A stretch of 64,000 nt of DNA from Mycobacterium malmoense (lineage in GTDB: Bacteria; Actinomycetota; Actinomycetes; Mycobacteriales; Mycobacteriaceae), in assembly GCF_019645855.1 (NCBI RefSeq), contig NZ_CP080999.1:4774001-4838000 (forward strand), read 5' to 3'. The notes under the pieces were generated by a model that was not told the origin of the DNA, did not search any database, and saw only the letters and a program-made list of their open reading frames with translations. Both the position numbers and the translations under genes were made by a program. Below are positions 15,480 to 23,644 of the stretch, piece after piece. The stretch's first letter is position 1. Each line of letters begins with the position of its first letter.

Positions 15480-16661
15480 CTAAAATAACTTAGCCTGGTC
15501 GACAGGTGCGCCAGCCTCCACAGAGAAAGGATCGGTTTCGTCGCGCGGAACACGCCTACCGATTATCGAGTTTCTGATGGAGCTAATCTCGTCGCCGGCT
15601 GTGTAATACCGGCCTCTTCTTTCGCCATGAGCAATCAAAAGCCCAAGATTCGCGAGGGCCTGTAGGTCGCGGGTAGCCGTTTGATCACTCACAGGTTCAC
15701 CACTTTGATTCTTGAGTATTGCTTTGTAGACGGACCTACGAACGCGCATGCGCATCGCCGCGTCAAATAACGCGTCAATTGTTCGATCGGGCAGTTTGTA
15801 TCGGTTTATCAACCGATCCAGTTCAGTGTAGAGAGTCTCGATCTCGTTAGTACGCCGCAGCATCGTCTGGGCACTACGCAGGTGAGCCGTCAGGACGAAT
15901 CGGATCCACGGCCGCGTATCGTTTCCCGGCCGCCACGAGCCTTGGCCGACCTTCGCGAGAACGTCGTAGTAAGCGCGAGTGTTGCGCCCGAGATACTCCT
16001 CGATGCTAGAGAAAACCGGAGACAGTATGCCTTCTCGCGCGAGCACTAGCGTTTGAAGACATCGCGCCATTCTTCCGTTCCCATCGCGAAATGGGTGAAT
16101 TAGGACAAGATTGAGATGCGCCATAGCGGCCCTGATGACGATTGGTAGACTTTCTTCGCATTCCAGATGCTCTACCAGCTCATGCATTAACGGATTGATT
16201 TGCTCTACATCCACACCCTCGTAAACGATTTCGCCTGTTTCTTCCTTTTGTACAAATATCGGACCACTTCGCCAGCGCCCCGGCCGATTCTTCAAGTCGT
16301 ATTGCGTCATCATGAAGTGGAGGCTCTTTATCAGCTGCTCCCCGAAATGAAAGTTCGGCTCTTCCGCTAGTTGTAAGACGTACGTGATCGCGTCTCGATA
16401 GCCACGGATCGCCAGACTCGTCTCAACACTCGCGTCTAGGGCCGGCTCCCCAAGCTCGATAGCCATGGCGTCATCAAGTTTGGCCTCGTACCCTTCGATG
16501 CTGTTCGAGCCTTGTACTGCGCGCGCGAACTGAACGCGGCGTAGCGAGCCCGTCCACCGCCTCGGCTCGTGGAGTCGATGACGCAAGCTCTGCCGCAGGC
16601 GATCAATCTCTGTGATCACCTCACGCTCTCGCGCATCCAGCTCAGGCGCCTCGAACAACAT
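15480..16661 (-). CDS. Class II Fic-domain protein (probable AMPylase) with C-terminal winged helix
   Basis: A 393-residue protein from the ATG at 16661, chosen because AAGGGG precedes it at good spacing; an in-frame ATG at 16688 would add nine residues. The canonical Fic motif HPFRDGNGRM contains the catalytic His and the phosphate-binding loop. The N-terminal segment SNSIEG matches the (S/T)xxxE(G/N) autoinhibitory motif that blocks ATP binding, placing it in class II. A C-terminal winged helix (about 305-370; DQTATRDLQALANLGLL) resembles those of other Fic/DUF4172-like proteins. It probably transfers AMP to a host-cell or self protein. The target is unknown. Its GC is lower than the flanks. 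Confidence 0.92.
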   Translation of the reverse strand: MLFEAPELDAREREVITEIDRLRQSLRHRLHEPRRWTGSLRRVQFARAVQGSNSIEGYEAKLDDAMAIELGEPALDASVETSLAIRGYRDAITYVLQLAEEPNFHFGEQLIKSLHFMMTQYDLKNRPGRWRSGPIFVQKEETGEIVYEGVDVEQINPLMHELVEHLECEESLPIVIRAAMAHLNLVLIHPFRDGNGRMARCLQTLVLAREGILSPVFSSIEEYLGRNTRAYYDVLAKVGQGSWRPGNDTRPWIRFVLTAHLRSAQTMLRRTNEIETLYTELDRLINRYKLPDRTIDALFDAAMRMRVRRSVYKAILKNQSGEPVSDQTATRDLQALANLGLLIAHGERRGRYYTAGDEISSIRNSIIGRRVPRDETDPFSVEAGAPVDQAKLF

Positions 16662-16687
16662 GATGTTTATCCCCTTACAAACGCTCA

Positions 16688-16882
16688 TTATGATAGATAA
16701 TAACCATCACCATGAGCGTTCGACAATGTCATATGCTCAGGGTTGGAGGCCCGCACCGCCCGGAGAGGCCGACGATCTCGACGTGATCCGCGGAAACGCG
16801 TTCGGGATTCGACCACGTGGGCCGGGGACCAGTTGCAGTGTGCGGCTCTTCGGATCTGCTCGGTCAGAGCGGACATGGCCAT
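16688..16882 (-). CDS. Possible small protein upstream of fic
   Basis: A 64-residue frame whose TAA overlaps the upstream in-frame fic ATG by one base (TAATG at 16688), the arrangement of small Fic antitoxins before Fic toxins. The N-terminal half has good mycobacterial codon use (MSALTEQIRRAAHCN), but the C-terminal half does not. No inhibitory (S/T)xxxE motif is visible, and the neighbouring Fic already carries its own. It may be a decayed fragment. I would not rely on it without expression data. Confidence 0.25.
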   Translation of the reverse strand: MAMSALTEQIRRAAHCNWSPAHVVESRTRFRGSRRDRRPLRAVRASNPEHMTLSNAHGDGYYLS

Positions 16883-17224
16883 ACGTTGCGTGCAGATTGC
16901 AACCCATCCGTCGGGCTACGGCTAGCTGGCTCTGAACTGCGGGGATATTGCGATCTTGTCAATACGTTTGTCAGGGCTGTTGCGTGCATACTGCACGAAC
17001 ACGTACACACACCCGGGCCACCGCGGGTTACGGTCGCCGAGTTTGGTTAGGAAAGGGAACGATGTCGCTGCTTGCAGTCGACATCGGCAGCGTCGAAGCA
17101 GCGGAGGGAACGCGGGTCACACGCAAGCTATCCAACCGTCAGTTCCTGCGCGGCGTGCTGCCATGGTTGAAACCCATGTGCTGTCTCAAGGGGTAGAAGC
17201 GTTCGACAAGCCCAATCAATTAAA
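16883..17224. other. Intergenic stretch in the island, no gene supported
   Basis: Short frames here lack ribosome-binding sites, similarity or consistent codon use. A TTGACA hexamer on the minus strand near 16960 could be the -35 of a promoter for the fic transcript, but no clear -10 follows. The right end leads into the cassette terminator. Confidence 0.4.
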
Positions 17225-17260
17225 CGATCGGCCCCCTTCTAAAGAAAAGGGGGCCGATCG
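17225..17260. terminator. Cassette 1 terminator hairpin
   Basis: A perfect 14-base inverted repeat, CGATCGGCCCCCTT and its complement, encloses an eight-base loop. On the minus strand it lies about 60 bases downstream of the cassette 1 secreted-helical gene and is followed by TTTAATT. Near-identical hairpins follow cassettes 2 and 3. Confidence 0.8.
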
Positions 17261-17321
17261 CCGTTAGCGGGTCACCGGCTCGCAGCATCGGTGACCGCCG
17301 CCGGACTTAGAGCAGTGAGGC

Positions 17322-18521
17322 TCAGAAATGCAAAATGCTCAGGATCATTCCCGGCAGCACTGACGCAAGATCAGCACCCAAGTGACCCGCAATATTGCCG
17401 ACATCAGCCGACAGGCCGGGCAGCTCGGCCGCCAGACTGGCCATAGCGCTGCCGCCATTGAGGACGTCGGCCGGATTGAAGGCACCCACGATGCTGCCAG
17501 CTGCCGGCGAGGTGGCCGCAGCCGCCGCAGCACTGGGGAGACCTGCATACGTTTGGAGGAGGTTAAGCAGGTTATCGAAGATCGTCTGCACTGAGGGCCA
17601 ACCATTGATCAGTTGGCTTATGAAGTCCTGAGTTGTGGTGGCGAGGCTGCCACCTTCAGCGACGTTCGGCGCGTTGGGAGCGACGATCTCCTTCGAGAGA
17701 TCCGGGATGATGGTATTCACCAGCTGGGAAAGCAGTCCCCAACCATTCGTCGTAGAAAGATACCCGTATTCGCCACTAACTCCGTTTAGGACGCCACCTG
17801 TTACGGCTCCTGGGGTATTGACCAGATTAATCACTGCTCCCAACGGATCCCCGGCCTTCCAGGAATCAGAAACAGCCTGCAGACTGGACCCAAGCGCCTT
17901 AAAGAACTCAGCACCTGGGTTGACGAGCACATACTCTCCAAGAGTTACCACAGCGTCATTACCCAGAAAGGTAAGGGCGTTCGCGAAATTTGTTGCGGCT
18001 TGTCCAGGAAGCTCCAGGATTGATTCGAGGTCCGCTAAGACACCAATCGACGGGAAGAATAGCAGGGCATCCCAAAGGGTAGGGGAGAATGCCGTCGCAA
18101 TGTTACCTGCTGCAATATCGCTGAACGCCTTATCGATAAGGGGAACAAAGTCGCCAGCACCATAACCGAGGAAGTAGCTCACTGCGTCGTTCGCGGCAGC
18201 TTGATACGCGCCAACATACTCGCTCGTGTACGTCACCCAGTTCGCGGCGACTTGCTGCAGGAGCATGAAAGGAATTTTGCTCCACTCGTCGTAAATCGTT
18301 TGCAGATTGACACCTGCCGTCGTGAAGGTATTAATCCAGGTTTGGATGGGGTTGGTGACGGCGTCGGTCAGCTCTATCGCGTGCTGTTGGATCGTGGCCG
18401 TGCTGTGCTGGGTTTTGGCTGCGAGATTGTTGGAGATCGTTGGTGTTAGGGCGATCAGGCTGGCGCCTAGTGCCGCGGCGCCCGCGGTGACGAGGGGCCG
18501 AAGTGCTGCTAGCTGTTGCAT
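17322..18521 (-). CDS. Secreted alpha-helical cassette protein, copy 1
   Basis: A 399-residue protein with a hydrophobic N-terminal export segment (LRPLVTAGAAALGASLIALTP). A helical body follows with NPIQTWINTF, QQVAANWVTY and NGWPSVQTIFDNLLNLLQTY, and the conserved end AGHLGADLASVLPGMILSILHF. The C-terminus is the most conserved part of the three paralogues (17322, 20302, 24599). It is preceded by AAAGGAAT at good spacing. I know similar proteins as uncharacterised mycobacterial family members with no function. It is always directly downstream of a PGRS gene, so the two products probably act together at the cell envelope. Confidence 0.85.
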   Translation of the reverse strand: MQQLAALRPLVTAGAAALGASLIALTPTISNNLAAKTQHSTATIQQHAIELTDAVTNPIQTWINTFTTAGVNLQTIYDEWSKIPFMLLQQVAANWVTYTSEYVGAYQAAANDAVSYFLGYGAGDFVPLIDKAFSDIAAGNIATAFSPTLWDALLFFPSIGVLADLESILELPGQAATNFANALTFLGNDAVVTLGEYVLVNPGAEFFKALGSSLQAVSDSWKAGDPLGAVINLVNTPGAVTGGVLNGVSGEYGYLSTTNGWGLLSQLVNTIIPDLSKEIVAPNAPNVAEGGSLATTTQDFISQLINGWPSVQTIFDNLLNLLQTYAGLPSAAAAAATSPAAGSIVGAFNPADVLNGGSAMASLAAELPGLSADVGNIAGHLGADLASVLPGMILSILHF

Positions 18522-18661
18522 GCTCGTGATTCCTTTGCTGTCTTTGTCTGGGCGCGGTAACGCTGGCGTTGCGTGTCGTTGTTTACGTCTGGTTGGTTGA
18601 GGTAATCGGTTCAGGCGCGTCGCGTGAGCCTCGGTCAGACACGGGTCGTGACCTCGTCGTA

Positions 18662-19846
18662 TTAACCGGTGTAGGCGCCGGCCACGCCTGCTTGGCCGAG
18701 GAGCCCCGCGAGCCCGCCGGCGCCGTTGTAACTTGCGCTGTAGGCAGCGAAGCCGCCATTGCCGCCGTTGCCCGCGAGCATCCCGCCTAAACCACCGTTA
18801 CCGCCGCCATAGTCGGAGAAGCTGATACCGCCGTTGCCGCCGTTACCAACTAGCCAGGCGCCGTTACCGCCGTTACCGCCGTACCCGCCGGACCCGCTTT
18901 GAAGGGCGGCGCCGCCAGCGCCGCCGTTACCGAAGATGAAGCCCGCAGAGCCGCCGGCACCCCCGTTGTAGCCAGCACCACCGACGCCACCAGCTCCGCC
19001 GTTACCCATCAAGGTGCCCCCAGCACCACCGATACCACCGTTGGCGCCGCTGGCGCCCGCGCCACCAACGCCGCCGTTGCCGATCAGCCCGGCGGCTCCG
19101 CCGGTGAATCCGGTGGGATGAGCGGCGGTACCGGCCGCACCGGCCCCACCATTGCCGAACAGGAACCCGCCGTCACTGAGGTTGCCGGCCAGATTGGTGC
19201 TGCCGATCAACGAGGTGTTGGGACCCTCGAAACCGTTGACGCCGTTGCCGATCAGATCACGCCCGAACAAGTAAACAAAAGGCGCATTAAGCGGACCATC
19301 CACGGCCTCGCCGAGCGGACTGTTAATCCAGCCCTGGCCAGCGGTGTACACCGTGGTGTAGAAGCTGTCGAACGCGTTGTAAACGAGGTTGTTCAGCGTG
19401 ACGTTGCCAGCAGGGGTAGCAGCGCTGAGCCCGCCGACGTTGAAGGCAGCGGCCGCGCTGGCGTGCATGCCCTCGAGGGTGGCGTTCAGTCCGCCGACGT
19501 TGAGGGCAGCGGCAACGCTGGCGTTAAGGCTGCTGGTGATGCCGTCAAGGGCACCAGCTTGAAGGCCGGCGAGTGCGTCCGCGCTCAGGCCATCGAGGGC
19601 GGCCGTGCCGGCGTTGATGCCCTGTTGGGCGGCTGTGCTGGCGGCGGTGATCACCGGCTGGAGGAGGGGGTCGATGATCATGTCGAGCACGCCGGCACGG
19701 GCCACAGGTGCAGGGGCGAGGGGGGTTATTGCGGCGGTCAAAAACGCGCTAGCGGTCGTGCCCACGCCGATGACGCGGCGGCGGTAGCGGGTCTGGGCGT
19801 GGTGGGAGCGGCGGTTTCGCCTCATGCGGTGTTGTGTGCGTTTCAT
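18662..19846 (-). CDS. PGRS-repeat protein with export signal and no PE domain, copy 1
   Basis: A 394-residue protein from the ATG at 19846, eight bases after GGAAGG. The N-terminus is Arg-rich with an RRR-V-I-G twin-arginine-like stretch, a hydrophobic segment (TASAFLTAAITPLAP) and a likely cut after ARA. A linker with repeated ALNVGGLNA-type units follows, then FGRDLIGNGVNG, close to the GRPLI motif of PE_PGRS linkers, and about 180 residues of GGAGG repeats. There is no PE domain, so ESX-5 PE targeting cannot be assumed. The surface PGRS domain is usually a polyglycine-II-like fold. It is followed by its helical partner gene. Confidence 0.88.
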   Translation of the reverse strand: MKRTQHRMRRNRRSHHAQTRYRRRVIGVGTTASAFLTAAITPLAPAPVARAGVLDMIIDPLLQPVITAASTAAQQGINAGTAALDGLSADALAGLQAGALDGITSSLNASVAAALNVGGLNATLEGMHASAAAAFNVGGLSAATPAGNVTLNNLVYNAFDSFYTTVYTAGQGWINSPLGEAVDGPLNAPFVYLFGRDLIGNGVNGFEGPNTSLIGSTNLAGNLSDGGFLFGNGGAGAAGTAAHPTGFTGGAAGLIGNGGVGGAGASGANGGIGGAGGTLMGNGGAGGVGGAGYNGGAGGSAGFIFGNGGAGGAALQSGSGGYGGNGGNGAWLVGNGGNGGISFSDYGGGNGGLGGMLAGNGGNGGFAAYSASYNGAGGLAGLLGQAGVAGAYTG

Positions 19847-20206
19847 TTGCGAGCCTTCCTGGACCGACAACGGTGACGATGGATCAAAAACATAGCTGAG
19901 AATTACGTTGACAAAATCGCGGCAACACAATAAGAAATGAACGCTCACGAGAGGTGTTGACAGCAAAACCCGGCCATAGTGAGAGCGAAATTATGACCGG
20001 ACGCTGACCCCGTTACGGGAATTACCCGACCCGTATCCCGGCCAGATCCCCCAGATTCATAATCAAGTCCCGACTTCAGACTTTTTTAGGGCATATGCTG
20101 GCAATGGAAATGTTTGGTTCACGCAGCGCCGTGTCAGCGGTGTCTACTGGCTCACCGATTCGCCCCTACGCCTGGGTAGAGGCGTGCCGACAAGCCCACC
20201 CATAAA
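19847..20206 (-). promoter_or_regulatory. Conserved leader/promoter region of cassette 1
   Basis: This long non-coding stretch is largely shared with the leaders of copies 2 and 3 (22888-23150 and 27223-27480). Shared elements on the minus strand include the ribosome-binding GGAAGG, CAGCTATGTTTTTGATCC, ATTTTGTCAA and a TTTCGCTCTC block. Copies 1 and 3 also share a GGGAATTACCCGACCCG segment further upstream. Such conservation in untranslated DNA implies a common promoter. TTGTCA and TATGTT are present but badly spaced, so no exact -35/-10 is claimed. Confidence 0.6.
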
Positions 20207-20240
20207 CGATCGGCCCCCTTCTCGGGAAAGGGGCCGATCG
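20207..20240. terminator. Cassette 2 terminator hairpin
   Basis: CGATCGGCCCC followed by CTTCTCGGGAAAG and GGGCCGATCG forms the same GC-rich stem as the copy 1 terminator, with a single bulged C. It lies about 60 bases downstream of the cassette 2 helical gene on the minus strand. Confidence 0.75.
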
Positions 20241-20301
20241 CCGTTAGCAGGTCACCGGCTCGCAGCATCGGCGACCGCCGCCGGACTCAAAGCAGTGAGA
20301 C

Positions 20302-21498
20302 TCAGAAATGCAAAACGCTCAAGATCATCCCCGGCAGCACCGACGCAAGATCAACACCCAGATGACCCGCAATGTTGGCGACATCGCCCGGCAGGCTAGC
20401 GGCGACATCGACCGGGATGTGGGCGGCCAGTTCGGCCGGCCCTGTCGCCAGGCCAGCTAGAACACTGCTGCTGTTGACGGCTTCGGCCGTAGCGGCACCG
20501 CCGCCGAAGAGCCCCTCGATGGTATTGATCAGCTGGTTGATGGCATTCTGCACAGAGGGCCAACCATTGAGGAACTGGTTGACGAGTTGGTCCACTCCGG
20601 CTGCGAGACTGCCGCCTCCCACGATATTTTGCGCATTCGGTGTGACAATGGCCTGCGCGAGATCCTTTGCCAGATCGGTATAGGTCAACTGAAATAGGCT
20701 TTCGTAGGGCGGCGGGTTAATGAGGCCGTAGTCCGGGTGTACCTGACCTGTCCCAATTCCGTTGATGAATCCATTCAGCGTTTCGGCAGGGACGCTCAGC
20801 AGGTTCGTGGCCGCTCCCAGCAGATTTCCGCTATTAGCTGCGTCGACAGACGCCTGCAGGCTGTTACCAAACGCTGTTGTGACTGCGCTTGGTCCACCAA
20901 GCGCATAGATGCCGATATTTACCACACCGCCTTCCAGCAGGGAGTTAACCGCATTTGCGAAATTCGTCGAGATCTGTTCCGGAATTTGCAAAGCGGCTTC
21001 CATGGGGTAACCAATCAGAAATATTGGGTTTTCGTAGAAAGCATTTAGCAGAAGAGACAAATAACCCGCAACATTGCCTGAACTAAGGTCCTGGAATGCT
21101 AGGGAAAGGGTGGGGAAGAAGCCGTTGGAAATTCCGCTTCCGGTGAAGTAGTCGAAAGCGGCTTTCAAACCGATTTGATCTGTCGCAATGTCGAGATACG
21201 CGTACTGGGCCCAGTTCGCGGCGAATTGCTGCAGGACCGGGAAGGGAAGCGCAAGCCACTCCTGGGTGACGGTCTGTAGGTTGGTCGCCGTCGTTTGGAA
21301 CAGGTCGGTCCAGGCTTGGATGGGATTGACGATGTCATCGGCCATCAACTGCACGGCGCGGTGCTGGATGCTGGCGGCGCTGCGCTGCAGGTCGGAGGCG
21401 ACATCGGAGGAGACCACCGGCGTTAGGGCGATCATGCTGGCACCTATTGCTGCAGCGCCCGCGGTGACAAGGGGTCGAAGGACTGCTGACTGTCGCAT
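20302..21498 (-). CDS. Secreted alpha-helical cassette protein, copy 2
   Basis: A 398-residue paralogue of the proteins at 17322 and 24599. The start at 21498 gives the conserved LRPLVTAGAAAIGASMIALTP export segment and follows AAAGGAAC; the frame is open further upstream without similarity. The body keeps NPIQAWTDLF, QQFAANWAQY and NGWPSVQNAINQLIN, and the end AGHLGVDLASVLPGMILSVLHF. The middle has diverged most, so the copy is old or under diversifying change. It is downstream of the copy 2 PGRS gene by about 90 bases. Function unknown. Confidence 0.85.
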   Translation of the reverse strand: MRQSAVLRPLVTAGAAAIGASMIALTPVVSSDVASDLQRSAASIQHRAVQLMADDIVNPIQAWTDLFQTTATNLQTVTQEWLALPFPVLQQFAANWAQYAYLDIATDQIGLKAAFDYFTGSGISNGFFPTLSLAFQDLSSGNVAGYLSLLLNAFYENPIFLIGYPMEAALQIPEQISTNFANAVNSLLEGGVVNIGIYALGGPSAVTTAFGNSLQASVDAANSGNLLGAATNLLSVPAETLNGFINGIGTGQVHPDYGLINPPPYESLFQLTYTDLAKDLAQAIVTPNAQNIVGGGSLAAGVDQLVNQFLNGWPSVQNAINQLINTIEGLFGGGAATAEAVNSSSVLAGLATGPAELAAHIPVDVAASLPGDVANIAGHLGVDLASVLPGMILSVLHF

Positions 21499-21591
21499 GG
21501 GTTGTGTTCCTTTGCTGTCTAGGGTCGGGATGTAGGTTCGATATGGCTTCGGCATGAGGCAATCCGTGCCTCTACTGGGTGTGTTGGGGTG

Positions 21592-22887
21592 TTAGCCAGC
21601 CCCGTATATGCCGGGGGCGCCGTTTCGGCCGAGGAGCCCCGCTAGCCCGCCGCCCCCGCCGTAGCCGGTGGTCAGGCCGCCGTTGCCGCCGTTGCCGCCA
21701 TTGCCCGCGAGTATGCCGCCGAGGCCTCCACCACCGCCGGAGCCGGCGTAGCTAGCGCTGCCCGACGGGGCGCCGACACCGCCGGCACCCCCGTTGCCGG
21801 CCAGGAATCCGCCAGCACCACCACCGCCGCCGTAACCAGCAGAGGTGTATCCGGCAGCCCCGGCACCCCCGGCACCGCCCTGACCCCCGTTACCGAACAG
21901 GAAGCCGCCAGGACCACCGGCCCCACCAGTGGGGCCGGTGGTGCCGCCGTTGCCGACGAGCGCACCGCCGGCACCGCCGGTACCGCCGTTGCCCATCAGG
22001 ATGCCGCCGGCACCGCCGACGCCCCCGCCGCCGCCTGTGGCGCCGGCTCCGCCGGTGCCGCCGTTGCCGATCAACCCCGCGGCACCGCCGACAAAACCGT
22101 TGGGATGAGCGGCGGTGCCGGCCGCACCGGCCCCGCCATCCCCGAACAAGAACCCACCGTTTTGGAGGTTGCCGGTGAGCCCGGTGCTACCGATTAGCGA
22201 GGTGTTGGGGCCGGTGAACCCGTTGACGCCGTTGCCGATCAAGTCGCGCCCGAATAAGTCGACGAACGGCGCATTGATCACCCCGTCCACGGATTGGCCG
22301 GTTGGGCTGGCTATCCAGTCCTGGCCGCCTGTGTAAATCGCGGTATAGAAATTGTCGAACGCTCCATACACGAGGCTATTCAGCGCAGCTCGAGGAGACT
22401 CCGCGGCAGAAACAGCGGCACTAAGCCCGCCGACATTGAGGGCGGCAGCAGCGCTGGCATGGACACCCTCGAAGGCACTGTTTAGTGCGCCGGCGTTGAA
22501 GGCGGCGACGCTGGCATTAATGCTGTTGGTGATGCCCTCGAGGGCGGCGGTATGAATGCCGTCGAACGCCGCCGCACTCGCCCCCGCGCTCAGGCCATCC
22601 ACAGCGGCCGTGGTGCCCGCAGTAACACTCTCCAGAGCCGCGGTGCCCGCATTAATGCCTTCAAGGGCGGCCTGGCTGGCAGCGGAGATTACCGGCTGGA
22701 GGAGGGGGTCGATGATCATGTCGAGCACGCCGGCACGGGCCGGGGGTGCGGCGGCGAGGGGAGCGAGGGGGGTGATTGCGGCGGTCAAAAAGGCGCCGGT
22801 AGCGGTGCCCATGCCGATCACACGACCGTGACGGCGTGCCTTGGCGGTGCGGTGGTTTCGCCGCATGCGGTGTTGTGTGCGTTTCAA
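21592..22887 (-). CDS. PGRS-repeat protein with export signal and no PE domain, copy 2
   Basis: A 431-residue paralogue. The position of the copy 1 ATG is TTG here, at the right distance from GGAAGG; the frame also runs to an ATG at 22935 lacking a ribosome-binding site. The N-terminus is Arg-rich, but twin arginines do not directly precede the hydrophobic segment (RHGRVIGMGT...), and a cleavage-like APPARAG follows. The linker has INASVAAFNAG-type repeats, then FGRDLIGNGVNG and about 200 residues of GGAGG/GGTGG repeats. There is no PE domain. The neighbour is its helical partner. Confidence 0.87.
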   Translation of the reverse strand: MKRTQHRMRRNHRTAKARRHGRVIGMGTATGAFLTAAITPLAPLAAAPPARAGVLDMIIDPLLQPVISAASQAALEGINAGTAALESVTAGTTAAVDGLSAGASAAAFDGIHTAALEGITNSINASVAAFNAGALNSAFEGVHASAAAALNVGGLSAAVSAAESPRAALNSLVYGAFDNFYTAIYTGGQDWIASPTGQSVDGVINAPFVDLFGRDLIGNGVNGFTGPNTSLIGSTGLTGNLQNGGFLFGDGGAGAAGTAAHPNGFVGGAAGLIGNGGTGGAGATGGGGGVGGAGGILMGNGGTGGAGGALVGNGGTTGPTGGAGGPGGFLFGNGGQGGAGGAGAAGYTSAGYGGGGGAGGFLAGNGGAGGVGAPSGSASYAGSGGGGGLGGILAGNGGNGGNGGLTTGYGGGGGLAGLLGRNGAPGIYGAG

Positions 22888-23467
22888 TTTGCGAGCCTTC
22901 CTGGACCGACAACGGTGACGATGGATCAAAAACATAGCTGAGAATTACATTGACAAAATCGCGGCAACACACTAGGAAATAAACCCTCACGAGAGGTATT
23001 GGCAGCAAAACCCGGCCACAGTAAGAGCGAAATTATGACGCGGCACTAACCCTATAAATTCCAGCCCAAATTAGGCTCTGGTAATCACCGGTGGTTTATG
23101 CATGGGTGAATACAAATGACGGCACCACCGAATTGATGTGAGCTAGCCGGGTACGGGTCGGATAATTCTCGCAAAGGGTGCGACGTCGAACGCCGTGACC
23201 GCCGCCAGCGGCCCAGCTCGAAACCCGGGTACCGCGTGAGCGCACAGCTCGGTTGAACCGGTGATCGTCGCAAAGAAGACCCGACTACCGATAAGTTTGA
23301 CGCCTTCACGGGATGGCGTCATGTACCCCACCTTTATGCAGCGTGCTGGTGTCCGCGAGGTGATAAAGAAGCGGTCACACCAGAAGGACCCGGCGCGTAT
23401 CACGGGCGACATGGCAGCGCGGCGGCGTGAGCATCTGTGCGAGGTGAGTCATCTGACTCACCTCGCA
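22888..23467 (-). promoter_or_regulatory. Conserved leader of cassette 2 and spacer
   Basis: The part to about 23150 is the copy 2 leader, closely matching those of copies 1 and 3 and extending further with copy 3. The rest, to the stop of the 58-residue gene, shows no gene I can support; frames there lack codon bias. A near-palindromic GCGAGGTGAGTCATCTGACTCACCTCGC at 23439-23466 is a strong hairpin directly after that small gene, likely its terminator. Confidence 0.55.
23439..23466. terminator. Hairpin downstream of the ART/small-gene pair
   Basis: GCGAGGTGAGTCA and TGACTCACCTCGC form a 13-base perfect inverted repeat with only a TC centre. It lies immediately downstream of the 58-residue gene on the minus strand. 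It could be a terminator or a protein-binding palindrome; no T-run follows. Confidence 0.55.
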
Positions 23468-23644
23468 CTACTGCGGGGGTTCTAGACCCCTAGCCGCGTA
23501 TAAGTCACGCTCAAGCTCGGAGACAGGCATCTCCCAACCACCACGCGACGCATAGTGGCGGAGCTGAGTCGCCTCTTCAGCGGTGATGACTACGCGCTGC
23601 AGCGCCAGGTTGTCGCTGGTGAGTGGGCTTATCGCCGTCCTCAT
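23468..23644 (-). CDS. Small protein paired with the ART-like gene
   Basis: A 58-residue protein whose ATG overlaps the ART-like TGA by four bases (ATGA at 23641-23644), so the pair is translationally coupled. The sequence is mixed helical (VVITAEEATQLRHYASRGGW, VSELERDLYAARG) with no signal peptide and no known domain. Size, coupling and position suggest an immunity protein, antitoxin or chaperone for the ART-like protein, although antitoxins often precede toxins. A longer frame starts within the ART gene and is less likely. Confidence 0.65.
   Translation of the reverse strand: MRTAISPLTSDNLALQRVVITAEEATQLRHYASRGGWEMPVSELERDLYAARGLEPPQ

Larger units (their letters stand above)
17225..20060 (-). 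repeat. PGRS/helical cassette, copy 1 of 3
   Basis: In transcription order: conserved leader (about 20060-19847), PGRS gene, secreted helical gene, GC-rich terminator. Copies 2 (20207-23150) and 3 (24504-27480) have the same order, orientation and flanks, so the unit has been tandemly duplicated. Between copies the ends and the leader are best conserved, and the middle of each protein has diverged. Confidence 0.85.
20207..23150 (-). repeat. PGRS/helical cassette, copy 2 of 3
   Basis: This has the same leader, PGRS gene, helical gene and terminator order as copies 1 and 3. The upstream extension shares the GACGGCACCACCGAATTGAT block with copy 3 (23117-23136 and about 27449-27468), so copies 2 and 3 look like the more recent pair in the leader. 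Confidence 0.85.

Noticed and set aside
16700..17050. Possible remnant genes upstream of fic
   Set aside because: Frames are interrupted, and codon bias changes midway; nothing could be assigned to a family.
18899..19876. Long plus-strand frame across the copy 1 PGRS gene (and similar ones across copies 2 and 3)
   Set aside because: The mirrored frame arises from GC-rich glycine codons; the minus strand has the ribosome-binding site, signal peptide and conserved motifs.
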